Shown: piece by piece, positions 61,701-64,000 of the stretch
Numbering within the stretch: position 1 is the first letter of the stretch
How the letters are laid out: every line of letters begins with the position of its first letter
Assembly (NCBI RefSeq): GCF_000003815.2
Contig: NC_049997.1
Location: 7,250,695 to 7,314,694, forward strand
From: Branchiostoma floridae
Lineage: Eukaryota; Chordata; Leptocardii; Amphioxiformes; Branchiostomatidae
Reading direction: 5' to 3'
Length of the DNA: 64,000 nt
The notes under the pieces: generated by a model
The model's database searches: none
Told to the model about the DNA's origin: nothing
The model's input: the letters and a program-made list of their open reading frames with translations, nothing else
Position numbers and translations under genes: made by a program

Positions 61701-63918
61701 AGCGCCGGAGGAGCGAGACGAGCGCCGCAGGCGCTCGCATTCTAGGGGGGTCCGGGGGCATGCTCCCCCGGGAAAATTTGAATTTCAAACCCTCTAGAAC
61801 ACAATTTCCTGCAATTTGAGAGGATAATCATGCACTTGAGATTGGACGTCGGTTGCCTCTTTTACTCCCATTTTCAGTTATCGACGACCACCCTCTGCCA
61901 ATTTTTTTCCGTCATTGAATAAAAAAATGTCTACCTCCTGCGATCGATGTTGCGCCCTCCCGCATCAAATACAGTAGTTTTCCGAGACGATAAAATAACG
62001 GCTCCATCACACTTTGTGTTTTTTTCTATTTTGCCCGATGATTTTACTCAAATTTTTCGAATCGGTGGGGTTTTACAAGGCCGCGCCGTCATTTTCTACG
62101 AGCGTGCGTTTGTTTCCTGCGACCTCGGGTAACCCCGTTTTCGGAGTGAAATCTTTGGTTGGATTTCTTTTTAAATAGACCAAGGATGTTATACATTACT
62201 CGAAGGAGGACGATCTGCTGCCTCTTTGGCAGTGATCAGTGCCGGTGTAGCCTTGAAGGAGTAGCCAGAAAGACGTCCCAGCGTGCTGGGCGCTGCGATC
62301 GACGATCCATCTGGGGAGGGGGGCGTGCCGCGCCATGTGCCACGGAGGCCAATGCTAGTGCACAACCGACTCGATCGACGCCTGACAACAATATTGCGGC
62401 CCCTTTTCTGCCGCAAATTTTTTGTCTTTTTGAAACAAAAGGAATTTTGTAAATAAGAAATAAAGTGTATAGTTTTGAATTCTTCACTTATTTACCGCGC
62501 ACGTTTTTTTAACTTGGATAAATGGGGAAACTTTAATAGTAAATTGTTAGCAGCTAGGGAAGAAACACAAGTTGCCAGACGACGGGGCGGCTACCAACAT
62601 CACGTGCGCTAATAGTCGGCAACTTTTTTTCCCGGTGACCAATGACAGAGTGTAACATTACATTTATCAAATGCTGATTGGTTATTAAGTTGATTGGATT
62701 TGGACCTGGTGGCCAATCTGGACTGCATGGCGCCAGCGGCCTGTTGTCAAAAATACCGACTGCCAATCATCTGCCCACAGCGTGAGAACTTTTGTTAAGA
62801 TGTGCAGCACTCGCGCAGAACAGTTTGTTCGTTCAATACTTGTATTGCCCACAAATCTTTAACAAATACGTGAAAATGAGGACAAGTTAGTATTATGTTA
62901 ATATCAGAATATAAAATCTGCATAAGATTTCTTCGAGTGTTAAAGAATGCTGACTGTCAGATGTATTTCACGGACTACAAAAAATTACATTGCGCAACGG
63001 ACGGCTCAGACTGGCGCGTGGCAGGGTGTGTTGCACATGGATTCGCTAGTTGTAAAACGTGCCGCCCTCCGCCCCATGCTCAGACTACTGGGATGACCGG
63101 AAAGTGAAGAATTTGAAGTATAAATTGTAAAGGTAGGATTCCTTCTTATAAAGACAGATTTTTTAAAAAGATTCCAGATACATTTTGTACACTGGTGGTA
63201 CAGGTCAGCCTTTCTTTCGGAATTTTTTATGGACGCATTCAGCTGAGCCGAGTGCGTCTTTCCAGAAAAAGATGCGTCCAAAGACGTAAAGACGTATGCC
63301 TGGCGGGAACGCTGCCTATAGTATCTTAAAATATTACAATAAGAAACCACCATCAGTTGAGTTGACATCCCTAAGTAGCCCATTTCTAGAGATAACAGAT
63401 ACAGGATACCTCACATATCAGGGTTGGACAAGTCCACTAGTCCGATTGTCCCGGGCAAGTGAAAGTGCCCTTCGGACAAGTGCATGTCCTATTCCACTTG
63501 CCCGATTGGGCATGCAAGTATATAAGATTTTCCTTTGAGTGAGATTTTGATAAATTTGTTATTCATTACAATCTACCATAGCAATATTCAACACAGAGAA
63601 ATTGAGTCAGTAATAAAAGAATTCCATTGCTGGAAATGGACATACATAGAAAAATGTTACTCAAATTTCAGGCAAGTGAAAAGTTGGTTCGGGCAAGTAA
63701 AATTTCTATGTGCTTGCCCAATAGGACAAGTGGATTTTAGAAAACTTGTCCAACCCTACAAATAAAGGAGAACTGGTATTACTTACCTGTCTGTGTGGGG
63801 GCCTGTAGTGCTGCCCTGCCAGAAAAGAGCCTGATGGGCTGAGCGACGGTTCAGGCGGGCACCAAAACTCCAAGGCCAGCTGCAACTTCTGTGGGTCCTT
63901 CCCATACAAGTCAGCAAT
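29012..63918 (-). CDS. NUP205: NUP205 (nuclear pore inner-ring scaffold nucleoporin), 33 exons, 5' end outside window
   Basis: NUP205 is a large alpha-solenoid nucleoporin of the Nup192/Nup205 family. In known systems it sits in the inner ring of the nuclear pore and binds NUP93. Translating the minus strand gives, in order and without gaps, segments matching human NUP205 from about residue 440 to the C-terminus, for example GLANGPQCAHYCFSLLK, EEYPMTRAF with GAGFRAPGFDPYL, ELRLTSLNRQRSHTQRL, ETVCRDASDGHDVGR and ENCLFLLWRHLEYYLLHC. The 33 exons sum to 4632 bases, which is 1543 residues plus TGA. All phases are compatible and the junctions are GT-AG. Human NUP205 is 2012 residues, so roughly the first 440 are missing to the right of the window. 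No frameshift or internal stop was seen, so the gene looks functional. The longest intron in the window (31970-36997) is almost filled by a foldback transposon. Exon boundaries were placed by eye from splice consensus and protein alignment. The recognition rests on recalled human sequence, not on a search. Confidence 0.95.
29136..29451. mobile_element. TAACGTTAGTTCACC MITE, copy 3, split by another MITE
   Basis: The outer ends match copies 1 and 2 of the family. The centre is interrupted at 29251-29368 by a perfect palindrome. Confidence 0.75.
29251..29368. mobile_element. TAGCCTGGTATCCAGCCG palindromic MITE
   Basis: This is an almost perfect hairpin whose arms contain gaagaggagagaagagactc. 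It is flanked by tcggttga on each side (8-bp duplication with one extra base on the right). It shares ends with the larger elements at 3030 and 34882. Confidence 0.85.
29795..29860 (-). CDS. NUP205: NUP205 window exon 32 (66 bp)
   Basis: The exon encodes the 22-residue helix LKTDVISCLTEPLFRKLQDIEK, matching human LQADAINAFGESLQKKLLDIEG. The splice sites are ttacag and gtgaga. Confidence 0.9.
29981..30140. mobile_element. Penelope-like terminal repeat remnant with degenerate hammerhead core
   Basis: The inverted arms end in aaagagactctttttacaca. Inside is CTGATGA at 30060-30066, a stem ggtgac / gtcacc, and AAAAC where a hammerhead needs GAAAC. A related copy lies at 58860-59045. Confidence 0.5.
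30363..30463 (-). CDS. NUP205: NUP205 window exon 31
   Basis: The exon encodes TPGKSPFSNGLTPGDDRRDL and MSLEGVSKDDIDQ. The last part aligns with human VSQHDLDQ; the Gly/Pro/Ser-rich first part is poorly conserved. Confidence 0.85.
30993..31127 (-). CDS. NUP205: NUP205 window exon 30
   Basis: The exon encodes DVENCLFLLWRHLEYYLLHC, then TPADPTTAMFSLSRPQGQ. The human counterpart ETCLFILWRHLEYYLLHCMPTDSQD is close to identical in the core. Confidence 0.95.
31416..31756. mobile_element. CAGGGTTGGACAAG element, copy 1
   Basis: The ends CAGGGTTGGACAAG and CTTGTCCAACCCTG are flanked by a 5-bp duplication tacat. The interior is rich in CTTGCCC motifs and encodes nothing. It lies in the intron after NUP205 exon 29. 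Confidence 0.85.
31858..31969 (-). CDS. NUP205: NUP205 window exon 29
   Basis: The exon encodes LCPVGAAAEKMSTHQRQQLA and HKRLTQMVCF, matching human CQSVMPAGVDKISTAQKYVLARRRL. I chose donor GT|gtgcat because it keeps the frame into exon 30; the alternative two bases earlier gives a stop. The donor is weak. Confidence 0.87.
34014..34529 (-). mobile_element. tRNA-derived SINE with ATC tail, 516 bp
   Basis: On the minus strand the head reads ggaccgcgtggcacgatcgg, with a B-box ggttcaaatcc. The 3' end is a (CAT/ATC)n tail. The element is flanked by aatgttgat on both sides (34005-34013 and 34530-34538). Foldback copy 1 has the empty site. Confidence 0.88.
34882..35710. mobile_element. Nested CCTGGTATCCAGCCG-ended element in foldback copy 2
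   Basis: It has ends TAGCCTGG / CCAGGGTA and a perfect 9-bp duplication cacgtagcg (34873-34881 and 35711-35719). It matches 3030-3856 in reverse orientation. Confidence 0.85.
36998..37161 (-). CDS. NUP205: NUP205 window exon 28
   Basis: The exon encodes MRPPGLGVIVQHVKQATDDF, then a helix ending SELSSEELKE, matching human RLPGLGIIIYLLKQSANDFF...PDEIKELCQ. The acceptor is tttaag. The following intron is filled by the foldback element at 32428-36837. Confidence 0.92.
37533..37613 (-). CDS. NUP205: NUP205 window exon 27 (81 bp)
   Basis: The exon encodes PTAQQCQLLFTPSLQDATTR followed by DIYSAQ, matching human HAVCLFTPSLSETVNRD. Phase is 2 in and 1 out. Confidence 0.9.
38156..38294 (-). CDS. NUP205: NUP205 window exon 26
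   Basis: The exon encodes GLRKQLRSLEESVG, then EDIRLALLQIMGNLIAYCR and AVVARS. Human has DEIELAMQQICANVMEYCQSLMLQS. Confidence 0.92.
38657..38775 (-). CDS. NUP205: NUP205 window exon 25
   Basis: The exon encodes GVFTNPSLQEDSAGAQVQSH and LSRIHRQVLTLLPQYCSNQ. It aligns with the human GSLMELQGHIGRFQRQCLGLLSRF region; conservation is moderate. Confidence 0.9.
39276..39408 (-). CDS. NUP205: NUP205 window exon 24
   Basis: The exon encodes VLQFILSHMDVFHAVLREQR, then SLQELALTTGVLTQCLGEG. Human has VLQFLISHSDTIQAILR and GSLQELALLTGI. Confidence 0.94.
39852..40005 (-). CDS. NUP205: NUP205 window exon 23
   Basis: The exon encodes EGFVPTVSDRYRQMLLPALK, then LCLAIMTSLGPQHRDATNQ, matching human PTPVDRYRQILLPALQLCQVILTS. 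Confidence 0.95.
40488..40606 (-). CDS. NUP205: NUP205 window exon 22
   Basis: The exon encodes ALLSRLAQTPAGSQALLQEG, then VLVRLSECQFLDMRPENAG. It aligns with human GALELLRSGVIVRLAQCQVYDMRPE. The donor gttgga is weak. Confidence 0.93.
40785..41021 (-). mobile_element. tRNA-derived SINE, 237 bp
   Basis: The minus-strand head reads ccggtgcgatggccgagtgg and contains the gggagttcaatcccc B-box. The tail ends gcgcgggaaggg. It is flanked by tttagaagaaa (40774-40784 and 41022-41032). Confidence 0.92.
41070..41418. mobile_element. MITE with about 60-bp inverted ends
   Basis: The ends gaagattttccactctctta and its near complement, and further in ttagcttacctcgaattttc, are inverted. A direct repeat gcaaaatcagtact flanks the wider region (41053-41066 and 41457-41470); the right copy overlaps the intron start after exon 21. 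Confidence 0.8.
41473..41664 (-). CDS. NUP205: NUP205 window exon 21
   Basis: The exon has 64 codons starting MLAFSTLDSMVQLD, then LLTFLVNKGYLRMFVDSLV, LLQSMLSPSPQPLRAL and YLYESKM. Human has LLYLSNSGYLKVLVDSLVEDDRTLQSLL...YTYESKM. Six partial copies of its 5' part follow upstream (41665-42640). Confidence 0.94.
41665..42640 (-). repeat. NUP205: Array of partial NUP205 exon 21 copies and a 33-bp unit
   Basis: Six truncated copies of the 5' part of exon 21, each with its acceptor (ccccag) and MLAFSTLDSMVQLD or a variant, alternate with a 33-bp unit (gaacattggttactatgggt + gggtaccagtata). Two copies extend to NKGYL and one of these to FVDSLV. No copy keeps the donor end, so they look non-coding. 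Confidence 0.9.
43048..43190 (-). CDS. NUP205: NUP205 window exon 20
   Basis: The exon encodes LALATEGDEARVARETAG, then SYGNSFVETVCRDASDGHD and VGR, matching human ESYGAALMEVVCRDACDGHEIGR. The length from exon 19 to here equals the human spacing within a residue, so no coding exon need be hidden in the 960-bp gap. Confidence 0.95.
43293..43631. mobile_element. CAGGGCTCGAAATT element, copy A
   Basis: The ends CAGGGCTCGAAATT and AGTATTTTGAGCCCTG are inverted. The interior has repeated GGGTGCACC motifs. It is directly followed by the minisatellite. Confidence 0.8.
43632..45107. repeat. 19-bp minisatellite, 1.48 kb
   Basis: About 77 copies of a unit close to cttgcgcatctgtttctct occur with 1-2 changes each. 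As 19 is not a multiple of 3, the array reads as the same cyclic 19-residue peptide in all frames. This explains very long ORFs on both strands that need not be genes. Confidence 0.95.
45108..45988. mobile_element. CAGGGCTCAAAATT element, copy B, 881 bp
   Basis: It has the same ends and orientation as copy A, with extra internal sequence (about 45240-45790) that has no recognisable coding content. It lies next to the 960-bp assembly gap. Confidence 0.75.
45997..46956. other. Assembly gap (960 N)
   Basis: This run of N lies inside the intron between NUP205 exons 19 and 20. Exon spacing suggests that no NUP205 exon is missing. Confidence 0.99.
46957..47208 (+). mobile_element. LINE 3' end with ORF C-terminus
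   Basis: The plus strand reads NNAKIGKYIKDSFAIRKN then a stop, like the end of a non-LTR retrotransposon polyprotein. A 3' UTR ending tgtcgtgcaataaagctctc follows. The 5' part is in the gap. Confidence 0.55.
47226..47327 (-). CDS. NUP205: NUP205 window exon 19
   Basis: The exon encodes QRVRANLYGALLYCLQILQ and a short tail, matching human QRVRTHLYGSLLYYLQIAQ. Only 17 bp of intron separate its donor from the 3' end of a LINE remnant on the other strand. Confidence 0.94.
47866..48094 (-). CDS. NUP205: NUP205 window exon 18
   Basis: The exon starts MSDPDAVPELTSPVAGVVLT and continues LLAHLRQSSSTEQ. It contains a Gly/Pro-rich loop and VVLRGLIESIMQSG. Human has LMPVVAGAVFTLTAHLSQAVLTEQ. The first ATG here is an internal codon, not a start. 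Confidence 0.93.
48500..48617 (-). CDS. NUP205: NUP205 window exon 17
   Basis: The exon encodes FGAWQQVVEVVVTACPPEML, then EDRKGALLDILQELLRK. It aligns with human LESWRQLVEIILTACPQDLI...DRQLIIRDILQDVHDK. Confidence 0.92.
48773..48872. other. Assembly gap (100 N)
   Basis: This is a run of 100 N in the intron between NUP205 exons 16 and 17. Confidence 0.99.
48923..48996 (-). CDS. NUP205: NUP205 window exon 16 (74 bp)
   Basis: The exon encodes EIQLILQYAVARNQVKESLQ and AKKQ, matching human EISTVLQYVVGRNKLLQCLHAK. The donor is read as GG|gtatgt. A 100-bp assembly gap begins 51 bp downstream in the intron. Confidence 0.9.
49360..49463 (-). CDS. NUP205: NUP205 window exon 15
   Basis: The exon encodes SLCNVKALHKVLVAELNALQ followed by GSTAAGQRPLITE, matching human VCNVKLLHRVLVAEVNALQG...GQRPLLMEE. 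Confidence 0.95.
49799..50050. mobile_element. Palindromic MITE with TTAA-like ends
   Basis: The arms taaggtggtatctcactgca and ggcaccggtgcggcactgcg pair with the complement at 50000-50050. The left end abuts TTAA and the right end TTTA. Confidence 0.8.
50158..50301 (-). CDS. NUP205: NUP205 window exon 14
   Basis: The exon encodes TRRKILSLLDSLDFTQ, then LDFMNPVVIEQVMQAC and KNKE. The human counterpart is VRRKILNILDSIDFSQ...LDFFDRAQIEQVIANC. Confidence 0.95.
50457..50645. mobile_element. CTGTAAATGCA MITE, copy 4
   Basis: Its ends and interior match copy 1 with moderate decay. It lies in the intron between NUP205 exons 13 and 14. Confidence 0.85.
51573..51725 (-). CDS. NUP205: NUP205 window exon 13
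   Basis: The exon encodes LLNQQSWLLKSVA and IELRLTSLNRQRSHTQRL, then a LLDD end. It is nearly identical to human MLNQMSWLMKTAS and IELRVTSLNRQRSHTQRL. The acceptor is tgtcag and the donor gtgggc. Confidence 0.95.
52032..52277 (-). CDS. NUP205: NUP205 window exon 12
   Basis: This is the longest exon seen (246 bp). It has GSPRTCLHSILGVLD, NPQLSELAYKLAYHLC, TSDPTMRYLRTTHDFLYRQ and a VPFAGKDE end, matching human GCPRTCLHAILNILE...GPTMRYLRTSQDFLFSQ. Confidence 0.95.
52758..53092. mobile_element. CAGGGTTGGACAAG element, copy 2
   Basis: The ends match copy 1 at 31416, and it is flanked by gaaagc on both sides (6 bp). Confidence 0.85.
53170..53417. mobile_element. CAGGGTTGTAGCCAGC element, 248 bp
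   Basis: The ends CAGGGTTGTAGCCAGC and GCTGGCTACAACCCTG are inverted. The flanks cacaaaac / cacgacta match only partly. It lies 14 bp from NUP205 exon 11. Confidence 0.85.
53432..53593 (-). CDS. NUP205: NUP205 window exon 11
   Basis: The exon encodes TRQHILQLLLHSLDQ, then PNLAHFLLGFKLRKPV and TNLQDPG, matching human PNLALYLLGFELKKPV...TNLQDPG. The donor is gtgtgt. A hAT-like MITE begins 14 bp beyond the exon end. Confidence 0.94.
54568..54652 (-). CDS. NUP205: NUP205 window exon 10
   Basis: The exon encodes DVSRSLLHGFVECLETDDVEDRADIAEQ, matching human SISQKLMAGFVECLDCEDAEE. A palindromic MITE lies 79 bp upstream in the preceding intron. Confidence 0.92.
54732..54905. mobile_element. CTGTAAATGCA MITE, copy 5
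   Basis: It has the same ends and TA flanks as the other copies and is slightly shortened. A more decayed relative may lie at 56122-56262. Confidence 0.8.
55013..55133 (-). CDS. NUP205: NUP205 window exon 9
   Basis: The exon encodes FVEYNSSSPELALCSVKILCWICLSS and ends with the helix SELVGMFTTQQ. It aligns with human NTNPELAFESAKILCCISCNS...KLVGDFTHDQ. Confidence 0.92.
55762..55951 (-). CDS. NUP205: NUP205 window exon 8
   Basis: The exon encodes KEDLEKSALLCLQML, a region ending in LDELLVSINPRTGRADHL, and VNIAR. The human counterpart is KKHLEKAVQHCLALL...INPRTKKADNVVNIAR. Phase is 2 in and 2 out. Confidence 0.95.
57082..57322 (-). CDS. NUP205: NUP205 window exon 7
   Basis: The exon starts with WQV and contains SPEDFLDQTIEVQGGG, NKPPGHTLLIHMLNDSP and YVPFPG. 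These match human WEV, EDFVDQFVELQG, YKPPGFSLMYHLLNESP and YAPFPG. It ends with one base over. Confidence 0.95.
57803..58012 (-). CDS. NUP205: NUP205 window exon 6
   Basis: The exon has 70 codons, starting VELEEIEARGEEYPMTRAF and then GAGFRAPGFDPYLEF and STRAYKNPGEK. All align with human EVELNEIESRCEEYPLTRAF...GAGLRPPGFDPYL. The splice sites are ttccag and gtgaga. Confidence 0.95.
58041..58189 (-). mobile_element. Possible Penelope-like fragment
   Basis: An inverted repeat of attgaagaagattcactcaa is flanked by the 13-bp duplication aagactatgtaaa (58029-58041 and 58190-58202; one boundary base is ambiguous). The minus strand contains ATGAAACGTC. Confidence 0.4.
58612..58665 (-). CDS. NUP205: NUP205 window exon 5 (54 bp)
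   Basis: This very short exon of 18 codons encodes ILQTVQPSGQTVQAAGIQ. It aligns with human QILQTVRIPSQRQAIGIEVEL across the junction to the next exon. The splice sites are cctcag and gtctgt; the donor is weak. Confidence 0.85.
58693..58727. repeat. (AATC)n microsatellite
   Basis: About eight tandem CAAT/AATC units lie in the intron between NUP205 exons 4 and 5. Confidence 0.95.
58860..59045 (+). mobile_element. Second Penelope-like terminal repeat remnant
   Basis: It shares gtttcatcagg, ctgaataaagagactctt and gaagaaggtgacag, and ends gagaataaagcatggttgtg, like 29981-30140. CTGAAGA stands where a hammerhead has CTGATGA. Confidence 0.45.
59073..59255 (-). CDS. NUP205: NUP205 window exon 4
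   Basis: The exon has 61 codons in phase 0. It contains NSRLALCEHPHW and LAKSPEIAAGLWQSLE, matching human NARLALCEHPQW and GKSPEIAASLWQSLE. It is GC-rich compared with its introns, as expected for coding sequence. Confidence 0.95.
59807..60003 (-). CDS. NUP205: NUP205 window exon 3
   Basis: The exon encodes GGTGATVSWDHFFSSL followed by a Ser/Ala-rich helix and DGLLSVLKLTERIAEE, matching human SPVSWEHFFHSL and onward. The acceptor is ccaacag and the donor gtgagt. Three decayed partial copies of its 5' end lie just upstream (see 60210-60730). Confidence 0.93.
60076..60209. mobile_element. Truncated CAGGGTTGTAGCCAGC element
   Basis: The left end and interior (gcaggaaatagtgtttta) match the element at 53170. 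The right end is missing and is replaced directly by a copy of NUP205 exon 3 sequence. Confidence 0.7.
60210..60730 (-). repeat. NUP205: Three decayed partial copies of NUP205 exon 3
   Basis: Copies at 60210-60313, 60468-60521 and 60683-60718 repeat progressively shorter pieces of the exon 5' end (GTGATVSWDHFF). They keep an acceptor-like site but lack the exon 3' part and donor. Confidence 0.9.
60811..61095 (+). mobile_element. tRNA-derived SINE, 285 bp
   Basis: The plus-strand head cggtgcaatgaccgagtggg and the B-box region gtgagtttgatcccc are followed by a body like 40785-41021. It is flanked by a perfect 12-bp duplication tatgtatgatac (60799-60810 and 61096-61107). Confidence 0.93.
61281..61419 (-). 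CDS. NUP205: NUP205 window exon 2
   Basis: This is one of the best conserved exons. It carries KFVRIAGDLVPPSLFVPYI and then GLANGPQCAHYCFSLLK, nearly identical to human. It starts in phase 0, leaves one base over, and uses donor gtaagt. The acceptor is cAAG rather than CAG. A hAT-like transposon lies 223 bp upstream in the preceding intron. Confidence 0.95.
61643..63314. mobile_element. hAT element (non-autonomous), 1.67 kb
   Basis: The ends CAGCGTTCCCGCCAGG and CCTGGCGGGAACGCTG are flanked by a perfect 8-bp duplication cctatagt (61635-61642 and 63315-63322). CAG...CTG ends and 8-bp duplications are typical of hAT. ORFs inside are short with no transposase motif seen. A GC-rich part (about 62250-62410) is of unknown origin. 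Confidence 0.9.
63419..63758. mobile_element. CAGGGTTGGACAAG element, copy 3
   Basis: It has the same ends as copies at 31416 and 52758, with the last G changed to A. The flanks acatat / acaaat agree in five of six bases. Confidence 0.8.
63787..63918 (-). CDS. NUP205: NUP205 window exon 1 (most 5' exon seen)
   Basis: This exon has 44 whole codons and begins and ends in phase 0. It contains DLYGKDP and LALEFWCPPEP, matching the human ELYKKNP...ALEYWCPTEP stretch, and ends in PPHRQ. The acceptor is ctcag and the donor is gtaagt. The preceding exon is not in the window. Confidence 0.93.
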
Positions 63919-64000
63919 CTGAGGCACAGGGAAAAAGAAAAAGAAAAAGAAAATTTTCAGTATTAAGGACCAAATATAAGGAACATTAGGGAAAGGACAG

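Larger units (their letters stand above)
61538..63786. mobile_element. TAACGTTAGTTCACC-family MITE, copy 4, split by two insertions
   Basis: Fragments ccattgttttcaaaagc, the stretch around 63323-63418 and aataaaggagaact match the family consensus in order. The hAT-like elements at 61643 and 63419 sit inside it. Confidence 0.65.

Noticed and set aside
1-64000. CRISPR arrays, operons or prokaryotic signals
   Set aside because: The window is intron-rich animal DNA; the tandem arrays have no conserved-repeat/unique-spacer structure.

Overview
The window is animal nuclear DNA, most likely from a lancelet (Branchiostoma). The evidence is an intron-rich gene with clearly bilaterian protein sequence, short exons between long TE-filled introns, and very many small inverted-repeat DNA transposons of a style I associate with amphioxus. 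The species is inferred, not proven. Three runs of N (27411-27510, 45997-46956, 48773-48872) show that this is a draft assembly.

The right half (29012-63918, minus strand) holds one gene: the nuclear pore scaffold nucleoporin NUP205 (Nup192/Nup205 family). I placed 33 consecutive exons. They add up to 4632 coding bases (1543 residues plus stop), all splice phases agree, and the order follows human NUP205 from about residue 440 to the C-terminus. The 5' end of the gene lies beyond the right edge. Its introns hold fragments of its own exons (41665-42640 and 60210-60730), a 1.5-kb 19-bp minisatellite, several CAGGG-ended hAT-like elements, tRNA-derived SINEs and a 4.4-kb foldback element.

At 21233-24341 (minus strand) there is a three-exon gene for a 389-residue protein with a coiled-coil/charged middle and a disordered Pro/Arg/Gln-rich tail. 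I cannot name it. Its N-terminal part resembles small coiled-coil ORFs that I recall from retroelement-rich animal genomes. Its first intron is the 3' end of a non-LTR retrotransposon and stays open in frame.

The left third (1-21 kb) has no gene I can identify. It holds a 3.7-kb foldback element (2091-5755), MITE families, SINEs, simple repeats, one possible first exon near 19.3 kb and one unexplained ORF near 12 kb. The two foldback elements are relatives in opposite orientation and flank 26.7 kb that includes the 3' exons of NUP205. Nested insertions with target-site duplications give a relative order of events at several places.
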